Assembly: GCA_013388635.1 (NCBI GenBank)
Contig: JACAEX010000082.1
Coordinates: 1 to 38,464, forward strand
Origin: Syntrophaceae bacterium
GTDB taxonomy: Bacteria; Desulfobacterota; BSN033; UBA1163
Reading direction: 5' to 3'
DNA: 38,464 nt
Shown piece after piece: positions 15,012 through 23,615 of this stretch; the stretch's first letter is position 1, and the number at the start of each line of letters is the position of its first letter. The position numbers and the translations under genes are program-made. The notes under the pieces are model-generated. The model saw only the letters and a program-made list of their open reading frames with translations. It made no database searches and had not been told where the DNA came from.

Positions 15012-15659
15012 TTATCGGAAACGTTTCTCCCCGGCACGGATCTCAATGTCCAGCCAGTTTTCTGTCGGAGCGAAGGGGCAAGTATATTTTTCATTATATT
15101 CACAGAAGGGATTATAGGCCCGATTGAAATCGATCAATACCTTTCCTCCTGGCATTGGCTCGATATAGAGATAACGCCCTTCTGGATAGGTCTCCTTTCC
15201 AGAGGTTTTGTCCTTAAACGGTAGGAAGAGATCTCCCCCTCCTAAGGGCCGATAGATTTGAAGGACATATTCTTTCCCTTCCAATTTAAATTTAAATCGC
15301 CCATATTTTACATATTTTTTTTCTCTCCCTTTGTTCGTGGGAAGATTGACATAGAGAGGTTTGGGTTCAGTGGGATATCGTTCAATAGTGCCAACCATGG
15401 CGTATTTAATCTCGATGGGATAATAGGAGAGACCCCTAAACCTTTTCCGATCGGTTTCTTTTAATGGGGAACGAGGATCTTCCTTAAAGAATTTATCCCT
15501 ATTGATGCGAAACGCCTTTAATTTTTCTTCCCTATGATCCCTTGGATCCTCTTCAACCCCTGCGAGAGGGGGCGTCGCCTTTAAGGTGATCAGCAATAGG
15601 CAAAAGTTCAATATTAGGAAAAGAAGCCGTTGGCGTCCTTTGGGAATAATCTTTTTCAT
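15012..15659 (-). CDS. Exported DUF1684 family protein, second paralogue
   Basis: About 215 residues from ATG 15659 (MKKIIPKGRQR), with a signal peptide to about residue 35. The DUF1684 blocks are FRINRDKFFKEDPRSPL, RKRFRGLSYYPIE, YVKYGRFKFKLEGKEYVLQIYR, LFLPFKDKTSGKETYPEGRY and LIDFNRAYNPFCEYNEKYTC. It clearly shares ancestry with the convergent gene at 14339 but is well diverged, so the duplication is not recent or the two came together by transfer. The frame extends to a TTG at 15707, but that start would overlap the -35 of the promoter found at 15679-15707. AGGAAG lies at good spacing before ATG 15659. Confidence 0.83.
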   Translation of the reverse strand: MKKIIPKGRQRLLFLILNFCLLLITLKATPPLAGVEEDPRDHREEKLKAFRINRDKFFKEDPRSPLKETDRKRFRGLSYYPIEIKYAMVGTIERYPTEPKPLYVNLPTNKGREKKYVKYGRFKFKLEGKEYVLQIYRPLGGGDLFLPFKDKTSGKETYPEGRYLYIEPMPGGKVLIDFNRAYNPFCEYNEKYTCPFAPTENWLDIEIRAGEKRFR

Positions 15660-15678
15660 AAGGGGTCTTCCTATAAAA

Positions 15679-15707
15679 AATTTACCAAGGCATTCCTTGG
15701 AAATCAA
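15679..15707 (-). promoter_or_regulatory. Promoter with palindromic operator in its spacer
   Basis: On the minus strand TTGATT (15702-15707), a 17-nt spacer and TAAATT (15679-15684). The spacer is almost wholly a perfect palindrome, CCAAGG-AATG-CCTTGG (15685-15700), placed where a repressor would exclude RNA polymerase. The regulator is unknown. Confidence 0.6.
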
Positions 15708-15742
15708 GTAATCTTTTAATCCCCCCGATGAAAAAATTTTTC

Positions 15743-15771
15743 TTGAAATCTTTCTTTAAGAGTGGTAATAG
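15743..15771 (+). promoter_or_regulatory. Putative promoter of the respiratory operon
   Basis: TTGAAA (15743-15748), a 17-nt spacer and TAATAG (15766-15771). The leader to the ATG at 15889 would be about 110 nt and ends in a small hairpin, CCTTC-AG-GAAGG (15868-15879), whose right half is the ribosome-binding site. Confidence 0.5.
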
Positions 15772-15888
15772 ACTTTTCCTGGATGGGTGGGGTTCAAAAG
15801 CAGCGCGTTTATTTTTCACCTGATTGTTCATCTATCGACAAATTTCAAAGATTTTAAGAAGGTGATTCCTTCAGGAAGGGATTAAATT

Positions 15889-16755
15889 ATGAAAACAGGG
15901 ACAAAGATTGTTCTCATATCGATATTGGCGGTAGTCATAGCTATGTTCCTTTTTATTATCTATCAATTGACAGCTCTTTATCATTATAAATCGGTCGTTC
16001 TTGATCAATTTCCTGTAGAGCCTCCTTCTAAGGAGGTGAAGAGATTTTTTGAAATAGAGAAGGAGAAAAAAGAACAGGCGATTGAGATGGCGAAGAAGTA
16101 TGCAAGAGAGAAAGACGAGCTCTATGGAGATGCCCAAAACCTCGTAGATAAAGTCAAAGGGGATGTGAGGATTATTGGCTGGGATGCGGACAAAGCTATT
16201 CATGTGGGGCAATTATATGATTCTGAAAGATTCGGTGTAAGATTATTGGACGATTTTAGAGCCTCGATGGAGACGATCAAGAGGGGATTGGTCAAACTTA
16301 AGGATTTGGGGTTTCTTATAGAGGGAAGTCCAGCCTCTGAGCTGATCCTTGAAAATGACCCAAAATATTTTGCTTCAAGGATCAAGAGGCTCAAGGAAGA
16401 ATACGTCTCTATTCGATTCTATTTGTTGCCTCGAGGGAAAGGGGTCGTGAAGGCGAAGGAATTATCGGAAGGAGCAAAGAAGGTGGTGGATGAGATCGAT
16501 AAAGAAATAGAGAAGGCTTCGGGCCTGATCAATCATTTTTATCATTACGGTGATTCTCTCTATCTTGTCACTTTTCGTTATCAGACCCAGGACGATAGGG
16601 TCAAGAATAGGACACAAGGTTGGTTCTTTGAGGTCGACCTCGATTCAAAAACAGTGAGAGATGCCAGTTTGGATAAAGAGCTTGGTAAAAAATATCAAAT
16701 CCCTTTGAAGTTAAAATCGGACCAAAAGGAGAACACTTCATGGAAAAAGAAGTGA
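15889..16755 (+). CDS. Membrane-anchored protein of unknown function, first gene of respiratory operon
   Basis: A 288-residue protein of unrecognised family. Residues 7-27 are a single hydrophobic helix (ISILAVVIAMFLFIIYQL), so it is probably anchored with the bulk outside. Charged, helical segments follow, including EVKRFFEIEKEKKEQAIEMA at about 50-70 and another near 195-225. There are no cysteines and no heme or iron-sulfur motifs, so it is not a redox carrier. ATG 15889 has AGGAAGGG upstream. Its last 16 bases overlap the start of the ferredoxin gene, which ties it to the complex. An assembly or accessory subunit role is inferred from position only. Confidence 0.7.
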   Translation: MKTGTKIVLISILAVVIAMFLFIIYQLTALYHYKSVVLDQFPVEPPSKEVKRFFEIEKEKKEQAIEMAKKYAREKDELYGDAQNLVDKVKGDVRIIGWDADKAIHVGQLYDSERFGVRLLDDFRASMETIKRGLVKLKDLGFLIEGSPASELILENDPKYFASRIKRLKEEYVSIRFYLLPRGKGVVKAKELSEGAKKVVDEIDKEIEKASGLINHFYHYGDSLYLVTFRYQTQDDRVKNRTQGWFFEVDLDSKTVRDASLDKELGKKYQIPLKLKSDQKENTSWKKK

Positions 16756-17429
16756 GATGGGGAATGGTGGTTGATCTCAGGCGCTGTGTGGGTTGTCATG
16801 CCTGTCAGGTGGCCTGCAAGGCTGAACACGAAGTCCCTCTGGGGGTATGGAGAATTTGGGTCAAGGTGATTCAAAAAGGGTATTATCCCGAAATGGCGGC
16901 TGTCTCTTTACCCTGGGATTGTCCTTACTGCGAACGGCCTGAAGAGGCAAGATACCCACGAATGCAAACCCTCTTTCTTCCCTGGCTTTGCAACCACTGT
17001 GAACGACCTATCTGCAATACGGTCTGCCCTGTGGGAGCTGCCTATAAACGGAAAGATGGGATCGTCCTGATTGACCCTCACCGCTGTATCGGATGTAACT
17101 ATTGCCGAGCAGCCTGTCCCTACAATGTGAGATTTGCCAACCCGATCACTGGCATGATTCAGAAATGTGATTTTTGCGTTCATCGAGTGGACGCAGGCCT
17201 TCCTCCTGCCTGTGTCGAGGCCTGTCCAACAAATGCCATGGTTTTTGGAAATTTGAGAGATCCAAGTAGCAAAGTCAGCCAGCTGATTTCAAAAGAGAAG
17301 GTGCAGGTACTCAAACAAATTATGGCAACCTTTCCACAGGTCTATTATATCGGCCTGGACAAAGATGTGGCCGATCCGCTGAAGGGATGGGAAAAACACT
17401 TTTATCATAAAGAGTACGAAAGACTATAA
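16740..17429 (+). CDS. Four-cluster ferredoxin subunit (TtrB/PsrB/DmsB type)
   Basis: Electron-transfer subunit of a molybdopterin-type membrane complex, 229 residues. Sixteen cysteines form four [4Fe-4S] sites: C16/19/22/26, C84/87/92/96, C116/119/122/126 and C143/146/158/162, the latter as CDFC with CVEACPT. An additional CPYC pair (C61, C64) lies in the insertion before the second group. There is no signal peptide, as is usual for this family, which is carried across the membrane with its Tat-exported partner. It overlaps the preceding gene by 16 nt, and NrfD follows after 18 nt. The B-C-A gene order matches tetrathionate reductase operons, but the substrate is not proven. Confidence 0.93.
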   Translation: MEKEVRWGMVVDLRRCVGCHACQVACKAEHEVPLGVWRIWVKVIQKGYYPEMAAVSLPWDCPYCERPEEARYPRMQTLFLPWLCNHCERPICNTVCPVGAAYKRKDGIVLIDPHRCIGCNYCRAACPYNVRFANPITGMIQKCDFCVHRVDAGLPPACVEACPTNAMVFGNLRDPSSKVSQLISKEKVQVLKQIMATFPQVYYIGLDKDVADPLKGWEKHFYHKEYERL

Positions 17430-17447
17430 GATGAAAGAGGGAAGATC

Positions 17448-18362
17448 ATGGAAGTGCAAGTCCTCTATAATGTGTTCCATCACGAAGCTGTCAGTCTATT
17501 GATAGCTATCTACTTCCATATCGTCGGGCTCCATGCAGGATGTTCTATTGTATCGATCACCGCTACCTTGCTCGGAAAAACCGAATACAAGCCTGTTGCA
17601 AAGATCGGGGCCATCTTTGTCATCATCCTGTTCTCCATCTCACCGATCTTTCTCCTGACAGATCTCTTCCAGCCCCTCCGCTTCTGGTATCTCTTCCTCC
17701 ATTTCAATCCTACTTCCCCTCTTAGTTGGGGGACTTTCTTTCTCTGTGCTTATCCAACTTTTACTGGTATATACATCTACTTTCTTTTTAAGAACAATGT
17801 CAAATGGTCAAAAATTTTTGGGGTGATCAGCCTTCCCTTTGCTATCAGCGTCCATGGATATACAGGGTTTGTCTTAGGGTTTGCCAAAGCGAGGGTCCTC
17901 TGGAACACTGCGGTCATGCCTTCTTATTTTTTATGCTCCGCAATGATTTCTGGAATGGCCTTTATGCTCATCGTGGCGTTGATTCGTTACAGATTCACCT
18001 ACAAAGATAAAACCGTGGAGGAAAGAGAAAAGGATCTCCATATTATTGATCTTCTTGCCAAGTGGATGGCAGGATTCATGATCCTCAATGTTTTCTATGT
18101 CTTCTCGGATATTACCGTGATGTATTACCATACAGAGGATGCCTTTGAGACGGTTGAACTGGTCCGGCTTGGCAAATTCAGCTTTTTATATATCTGGGTG
18201 GATAATGTACTGGGGAATATTATCCCATCCCTCATCATCATTTTTAAAAAGACCAGGAAGTCTCATCTTTTACTGTTAATTGCTGCCATCTTGGCCTCCA
18301 TTGGCGTTTTTGTTATGAGATACGTGATGGTCTTTGGGGGTCAATACGTCCCGTTAAGTTGA
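17448..18362 (+). CDS. NrfD/PsrC-family membrane subunit
   Basis: Integral membrane quinone-reactive subunit, 304 residues, with eight or nine hydrophobic helices, including SLLIAIYFHIVGLHAG, IGAIFVIILFSISPIFLL, FFLCAYPTFTGIYIYFL and HLLLLIAAILASIGVFVMRY at the C-terminal end. This agrees with NrfD/PsrC/TtrC proteins, which bind quinone and have no cofactor of their own. FQPLRFWYLFLHFNPTSPLSWG is the family's conserved loop. It lies between the ferredoxin and MopB genes with gaps of 18 and 10 nt, so the three should be translated together and form a membrane complex. ATG 17448 has GAGGGAAG upstream. Confidence 0.88.
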   Translation: MEVQVLYNVFHHEAVSLLIAIYFHIVGLHAGCSIVSITATLLGKTEYKPVAKIGAIFVIILFSISPIFLLTDLFQPLRFWYLFLHFNPTSPLSWGTFFLCAYPTFTGIYIYFLFKNNVKWSKIFGVISLPFAISVHGYTGFVLGFAKARVLWNTAVMPSYFLCSAMISGMAFMLIVALIRYRFTYKDKTVEEREKDLHIIDLLAKWMAGFMILNVFYVFSDITVMYYHTEDAFETVELVRLGKFSFLYIWVDNVLGNIIPSLIIIFKKTRKSHLLLLIAAILASIGVFVMRYVMVFGGQYVPLS

Positions 18363-18372
18363 TGGGAGGAGA

Positions 18373-20610
18373 ATGAGGATGAACCGCCGAGAATTTCTTA
18401 AATTATGCCTTGGAGCCCCTCCGGCACTTCTGTTTAACTCTTTTTTTGAGCTCCATGCCTACGCAGAGGCAACGGGAGGAAAACAGATCTCTCGACATAC
18501 GAAGAAACCCCTGAAGGGTATCCCAAGCCTCTGCCAGCTCTGTCCTGCCCGTTGTGGGATCATAGGTTTTTTAGAAGGAGATCAGCTGGTTAAGATTGGG
18601 GGAAATCCGAAACATCCCAACAATCTTGGAAAGTTATGCTCAAGGGGATTAGCCGGTGTGAATATGGCCTACGATCCTGATCGCCTCTCCTCGCCGATGA
18701 TGAGGCGGGGAGAACGAGGGAAAGGACATTGGGAGAGGATTTCATGGGAGAGGGCTTATAGTGAAATGGTCTCAAGGCTAAAAACCATCTATCAGGGGGG
18801 GACAAAGGGAGACTTTGTATTCCACTCAGAGCATGAACCTTATGGTATCCCCCGTCTATTTTTAGATGCTTTTGGGAAGGCTATGATTCTCCATGATGAT
18901 CAGCTTCATTTTAGCAATAGAAACCTTGCCCAATGGCTGACCTGGGGAGAGGAGCGAGGAGTTCCTGATGTGGCGAACAGCCACTACATTCTCAACTTTG
19001 GCTCTAATTTTTATGAAACTCATGAGGATTACACAGGGTTGATCGGGAGGGTGATCGAAGGAAGGCTCACCAAGAAGGCCAAACTAGTTACATTTGATGT
19101 GAGGCTCTCCTATACCGCGGGCAATAGTAATGAGTGGTTTCCTATCACTCCAGGAACCGATGGGATGGTCGCCTTAGCGATGGCCAATGTGATCATTCAA
19201 GATAATCTCTATGATAAGAATTTTATTCAAAGATGGTTCAATATCCCTTTCTCTCAATTGGTCCAATACCTTTCCAACTATACCCCCGAGGCAGCAGAAA
19301 AGGTCAGCGGAATATCCGCAGCAGATATAGAGAGGATTGCTAAAGAATTTGCTATTTCCATGCCAGCCATTGCTATTTCAGGCCCGGGAGTTAGCGGCCA
19401 TTTTAACGGTGTTTATAATGAAAGATGCATCTTCCTTTTAAATGCTATCCTTGGAAACATTGATATTCGAGGAGGGTACTGCTTGCCAAGAACCTACCGC
19501 TTGAGTAGAGGGGACACCACTGCCCTCGACTTAGATAAAGCTCCATTAAATCCTCAGAAGTTTATCTCTCTGGTCAAGCGGAGGAAACTAACGCCTAAGA
19601 TCTATTTTATTAATGAATCTAATCCAGCTTATAGCAACCCGGAAAGTGGTCTGACGTCTGAGGTATTAAAAGATGAAAAACTGATTCCTTACCTGGTGGT
19701 GGCAGATAGCTATATGACTGAAACCGCCATGCTTGCTGACATGGTTCTTCCTGTAGCCTCTTACTTAGAGAGGGGAGGAATCGATTCATCTCCCTCCCTC
19801 GATTTGATTCCATTTGTTGCCCTCCAACAACCCATCCTCCGGCCTTATGCCAAATCTGTTCCCATCGACGATATTTGTATCGAACTCAGTCAACGAATCG
19901 GCAGCGGCATCCGGAGAAGTTTCAGATTTAACTCTACAGAGGAATATATTAAGAAGGTCATCTCCAGTATCCCTAAACTCGAAAAGGTAGGAGGATGGCC
20001 GTATTTAAAGGAGCACGGAGTCTGGTTTGATAAAGATGAAAAACCCAGAATGAGAGGGTATGAATCCAGGGGCTTTAAAACTCCTTCAGGAAAGATTGAA
20101 ATCTATTCAGAGAGATTGAGAAAGAAGGGATTTCAGCCTCTCCCCATTTATGAGCCGATTCCAGGGCATGGAGATTTAAAAGGAAAGTTTGTCCTGGTTA
20201 CCTATGAACCAAATGTTATGGGCCCCAAAACAGCCAATTTTAAATGGCTTGCTGAAATTAAGCACCATAATTTTATCTGGATCAATCGGGATGTGGCTAA
20301 AATTCTTCATATCGAAGAAGGGGATCGTGTCAAAATTACTGCTAAAACAGGAACATTTGTCAGAGAGGTCCGATTTACTTTTGGCATCCATCCCAGAGTG
20401 GTGGCGATTGAAAGAAATTTAGGTCATTGGGGGTATGGCCATATCGCTCAAGCAAAAAGAATTAAGAGCAAGGACCCCAATACCTATTTGGTCTGGTGGG
20501 AAAAAGAGGGCAATGGAGTCTCTCCCAATCAAGTCATTCCGGGTGAATCCGACCCCATCGGGGGAGGAGAAGCCTGGAACGATACGATCGTTACCATTTC
20601 GAAAATATAA
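18373..20610 (+). CDS. Tat-exported molybdopterin oxidoreductase-family subunit
   Basis: Catalytic-type subunit of the complex, 745 residues, close in size to PsrA/PhsA. The Tat signal is NRREFLKLCLGA. The [4Fe-4S] motif is C54, C57, C61 and C89 (CQLCPARC, then KLCSRG). Molybdopterin dinucleotide-binding blocks follow, such as YILNFGSN, TFDVRLSYTAGNSNEWFPITPGTDG and the C-terminal dinucleotide-binding domain from about 600. Where PsrA-type enzymes have the Mo-ligating Cys, an ungapped by-eye alignment puts H179 in LHDDQLHFSNRN and no Cys, Ser or Asp is evident. It may use an unusual ligand or, like QrcB and ActB, have lost the cofactor. Substrate unassigned; candidates are sulfur oxyanions, arsenic oxyanions or a pure quinone/cytochrome oxidoreductase role. 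Confidence 0.88.
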   Translation: MRMNRREFLKLCLGAPPALLFNSFFELHAYAEATGGKQISRHTKKPLKGIPSLCQLCPARCGIIGFLEGDQLVKIGGNPKHPNNLGKLCSRGLAGVNMAYDPDRLSSPMMRRGERGKGHWERISWERAYSEMVSRLKTIYQGGTKGDFVFHSEHEPYGIPRLFLDAFGKAMILHDDQLHFSNRNLAQWLTWGEERGVPDVANSHYILNFGSNFYETHEDYTGLIGRVIEGRLTKKAKLVTFDVRLSYTAGNSNEWFPITPGTDGMVALAMANVIIQDNLYDKNFIQRWFNIPFSQLVQYLSNYTPEAAEKVSGISAADIERIAKEFAISMPAIAISGPGVSGHFNGVYNERCIFLLNAILGNIDIRGGYCLPRTYRLSRGDTTALDLDKAPLNPQKFISLVKRRKLTPKIYFINESNPAYSNPESGLTSEVLKDEKLIPYLVVADSYMTETAMLADMVLPVASYLERGGIDSSPSLDLIPFVALQQPILRPYAKSVPIDDICIELSQRIGSGIRRSFRFNSTEEYIKKVISSIPKLEKVGGWPYLKEHGVWFDKDEKPRMRGYESRGFKTPSGKIEIYSERLRKKGFQPLPIYEPIPGHGDLKGKFVLVTYEPNVMGPKTANFKWLAEIKHHNFIWINRDVAKILHIEEGDRVKITAKTGTFVREVRFTFGIHPRVVAIERNLGHWGYGHIAQAKRIKSKDPNTYLVWWEKEGNGVSPNQVIPGESDPIGGGEAWNDTIVTISKI

Positions 20611-20623
20611 AGGAAGGAAGCCA

Positions 20624-21202
20624 ATGAAAGGGTTGAGCAAGATAAAAGGGTTAATGAGGAAGCTCAGTATCCAAAACATGAAGATCTTATTGAAATCCAA
20701 ATGGGTGATCTTTGGTGTAGGCCCTCTCTTTACCCTTATTGGAGCGGTGTTAGTCATTTGGTTGGGACATTTGCTGACAACCCATCCTGTCATCTGCCTC
20801 TCATGTCATGCAAGGCAGACCAGCCTCTCCATGTGGTCACCCTCTCAGATCCATCCTGATCGTGTCACGTGTGTGAATTGCCATGCCAAACCCGGAAAAA
20901 TTTTCCCACGCGACTTTTTTGCCGATGAAAGGGTAAATGATAATTGCCTCATCTGTCACAACCAGATGGCTTCAAAAGAGATGGAAGAGGCTCACCATAT
21001 GAAGATTGCACATAAGATTCATGTGGAGGAGTCGAAGTTGATGTGTATTGATTGCCACAGAAATATTGTCCATGAAAAGACAGAAGTTGGAACAAACCGT
21101 CCTCGAAGGTTGACATGCATTGAGTGTCACGAAGAAGCGATCAAGGGTGGACCTGAGTCTTGTATGAAATGCCATACGAAGATCCCCGTCACCTCTTCTT
21201 AA
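20624..21202 (+). CDS. NapC/NirT-like six-heme membrane-anchored cytochrome c
   Basis: A 192-residue cytochrome with one N-terminal membrane helix (about 27-50) followed by HPVICLSCH, in the position typical of the NapC/NirT family of quinol-oxidising anchors. There are six CXXCH sites: CLSCH, CVNCH, CLICH, CIDCH, CIECH and CMKCH. The frame extends upstream inside the MopB gene, but ATG 20624, 13 nt after the MopB stop and preceded by AAGGAAGGAAG, is the true start. It should link the MopB complex to the large multiheme cytochrome encoded next. Confidence 0.9.
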   Translation: MKGLSKIKGLMRKLSIQNMKILLKSKWVIFGVGPLFTLIGAVLVIWLGHLLTTHPVICLSCHARQTSLSMWSPSQIHPDRVTCVNCHAKPGKIFPRDFFADERVNDNCLICHNQMASKEMEEAHHMKIAHKIHVEESKLMCIDCHRNIVHEKTEVGTNRPRRLTCIECHEEAIKGGPESCMKCHTKIPVTSS

Positions 21203-21217
21203 TTTAAACAAGCCATT

Positions 21218-23320
21218 ATGAAAAACTATTTGGATTTCTTATTGAATTTCCTTAAAAAGGTTGGATGGGTTTTCCTAAAGAAAAGGAAGGCTATCTTGGG
21301 CCTTCTTTTTTTAATCTTATTTGTATTTGTGGGAATCTTTAAATACTCAGAAAGCCCTTCCTTCTGTGGTCTATGTCACAATATGAAGGAGTATGTAGAG
21401 TCTTGGAGAACCTCCTCTCATCATCAGGTCTCCTGCCTGAATTGCCACCGGAAACCTGGACTGGGAAGTCATCTTAAAGGGAAGTGGGTGGATTTCCAAC
21501 TCGCTGTGACCTATCTTCTGATCGGCAAAGGGATTAAGAAAATCCATTATGAAGTGGATGATGGGAATTGTTTGCAAAAGGGATGTCACCAAAGGAAAGA
21601 CATCAATGGCGATATGATATTTAAAAATGTAAGCTTTCCCCATGGAAAACATCTCGGGGAGTTAAGAAGAGGAATGAGACTTCGCTGCACCTCCTGCCAT
21701 GCTCAGCTCGTTCAAGGGTTGCACCTCACCGTTCATGAGACGAATTGTTTCATCTGTCATTTTTACCAAGCAGGCCAAAAGGGTGAAGAAGAATGTATTT
21801 CTTGTGCGATAGGAAGCTGCTCCTCCTGCCACATTGAGCCTAAGGGAGATATTAAGGTCAAGGGTTGGACCTTCAATCATCGGAAGTATATTGCCAGAGG
21901 AATTGCCTGTGAAAGATGCCATGTCCATATCTTCCAAGGAGATGGCCATGTACCAGAGGGGAAATGTCTTCAGTGTCATCGTGAACCTGAAATCCTCAGG
22001 GGTAAGTTCACATCTCAATTTATGCATAAGAATCATGTGACGGATCATAAAATTGAATGCTCAATTTGCCATACTTCCATTCGGCATGAAATGGTGCCGA
22101 TGATCACCCCTGTCCAATCCACCACTACTTGCCATAAGTGTCATAGCACAGAAATTCATTTAGGACCAAGAGAATTATACCGTGGAAGTGGAGGAATTGG
22201 AGTCCCTGATTCCCCAAGCCTGATGTTTACGACGAATATCGACTGTGTGGCTTGCCACCGAAAGGAAGAGGAAAGTCAGGCTGCACTTCACACCAGCCGA
22301 TATACGGAAAAGGCACTTGGAGAGGCCTGTGTGGACTGCCATGGGGAGGGGTTTGATGATACCTTGAAACATTGGAAGACCCTCCTTTCAAGAGCGGAGA
22401 ATGAGACGAACCAGAGAATTTTTCATGTTCAAAAGGCCTTATACGATCTTGAGACCACGAGAGGAGGACGTCCTGACTTTAAGAGGGCCCAAAATCTTAT
22501 TAACGAAGCTCGTCATAACTATAGTTTTGTGCTTCTTGGTAAGGGGGTTCACAATATTGAATATACCTTTAAACTCCTCAATGCAGCCAACAATAAGGCC
22601 GAACAGGCTCTGGCCACTCTCAATAAAGGTTATAAGCCTCGGGAGGTTAAATTCCAGATGACCTGCACCTCTCTCTGCCATGTAGGGATGGAGAGGCGTA
22701 CCGTTGCATTCAATGATATTCGTTTTTCCCACGAGACCCATGTGGTGGGTAGCGGCCTGAAGTGTTCAGAATGTCATTCCTCTCGTGAGGAGCATGGGAA
22801 GACGTTTCAGAAAAATTGTGGACAGTGCCATCATGGCAGGAGAATCACAAAGGTCAAATGTGAAGACTGCCATATCTCTGTGAAAAGATTAATCCAAGGA
22901 AAGGGAGGGGTCGGGGTCCAAGAAAAACCAAGCAATAAGTTGGATGTGGTTGAATGTGTCGATTGCCATCGTGGGGTGACGGTCAAAAAAAAGGATACAT
23001 TCGATATGATTAAGAAACGTTGTATCGAATGTCATGACCAGAGCTATGGAGAGATGCTGGGTCGATGGAAAGTGGCCTCTGAGGAGTTATTGAAAAAAGT
23101 AGCCCCAAAGATCGATAAGGTCAGGGAGGAGATCAGGCGGATTGAGCTCCGTAGAGGACATACTTTTGTTTATCGGAAATTGTTTGGAGAGGCGGAATTT
23201 AATTACAATTTAGTCAAAAGGGGAAACGGGGTTCATAATTTGGAGTATACAGAAGAGTTATTAGAATTCGCCAACAATCGGCTGGATGAGGCGATCAAAC
23301 AGCTGGCCAAGAAGAAGTAG
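21218..23320 (+). CDS. Membrane-anchored multiheme cytochrome c, up to 18 hemes
   Basis: A 700-residue periplasmic cytochrome with one N-terminal helix (about 25-43). There are sixteen CXXCH sites, plus one CX4CH (CLQKGCH near 118) and one CX3CH (CTSLCH near 482) that may also bind heme. The C-terminal part has an internal duplication: residues about 325-463 and 563-696 share GG-GV, CV-CHR, a CXXCH, a long amphipathic helical block and the ending GVHN-EYT--LL--ANN. That helical ending resembles the region after the last heme in NrfA/HAO-like cytochromes. It is the last gene of the operon, 15 nt after the six-heme cytochrome. An electron conduit role is inferred; no catalytic heme motif (CXXCK) is seen. 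Confidence 0.9.
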   Translation: MKNYLDFLLNFLKKVGWVFLKKRKAILGLLFLILFVFVGIFKYSESPSFCGLCHNMKEYVESWRTSSHHQVSCLNCHRKPGLGSHLKGKWVDFQLAVTYLLIGKGIKKIHYEVDDGNCLQKGCHQRKDINGDMIFKNVSFPHGKHLGELRRGMRLRCTSCHAQLVQGLHLTVHETNCFICHFYQAGQKGEEECISCAIGSCSSCHIEPKGDIKVKGWTFNHRKYIARGIACERCHVHIFQGDGHVPEGKCLQCHREPEILRGKFTSQFMHKNHVTDHKIECSICHTSIRHEMVPMITPVQSTTTCHKCHSTEIHLGPRELYRGSGGIGVPDSPSLMFTTNIDCVACHRKEEESQAALHTSRYTEKALGEACVDCHGEGFDDTLKHWKTLLSRAENETNQRIFHVQKALYDLETTRGGRPDFKRAQNLINEARHNYSFVLLGKGVHNIEYTFKLLNAANNKAEQALATLNKGYKPREVKFQMTCTSLCHVGMERRTVAFNDIRFSHETHVVGSGLKCSECHSSREEHGKTFQKNCGQCHHGRRITKVKCEDCHISVKRLIQGKGGVGVQEKPSNKLDVVECVDCHRGVTVKKKDTFDMIKKRCIECHDQSYGEMLGRWKVASEELLKKVAPKIDKVREEIRRIELRRGHTFVYRKLFGEAEFNYNLVKRGNGVHNLEYTEELLEFANNRLDEAIKQLAKKK

Positions 23321-23554
23321 ATTCACAATCCTCTCTGTCTGCGGGCGGATACGAATAAAAATTGAGTGATTTTCCCCATCTCTATGGAGACTCCCGTCTT
23401 GAGTCAGGGCTGAAAAGGCTTTTAGAGCAACCACCTTCTGATGCACCTCTGCTTTCCTTCAGGCCTGCCGCAGGCAAGGACATAGGATCGCTCAGATTAG
23501 GAACGGTAAAACGGGAAGGAGATATTGGAGTGAGTATCGGTATCAAAAGGATGC

Positions 23555-23583
23555 TTGACAAAGCGGACGGAATTTATTAAATT
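23555..23583 (+). promoter_or_regulatory. Putative promoter of rex
   Basis: TTGACA (23555-23560), a 17-nt spacer and TAAATT (23578-23583). Start would be near 23590, about 25 nt before the TTG start codon. No complete Rex box was found next to it. Confidence 0.5.
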
Positions 23584-23615
23584 TTTTTTAGTTTTTTTGA
23601 AAGGGGCTACAAGAT

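Noticed and set aside
16740-20610. Naming the operon ttrBCA (tetrathionate reductase)
   Set aside because: Gene order fits, but the MopB protein is about 745 residues against about 1000 for TtrA, lacks an evident Mo-cysteine, and is joined to multiheme cytochromes.
20435-20623. Upstream extension of the six-heme cytochrome into the MopB gene
   Set aside because: ATG 20624 has a strong ribosome-binding site, and the extension only shadows MopB codons.
23362-23580. 72-residue frame between the cytochrome operon and rex
   Set aside because: TTG start with no ribosome-binding site, overlaps the rex promoter and contains a GCCTG-CCG-CAGGC repeat fragment. No family recognised.
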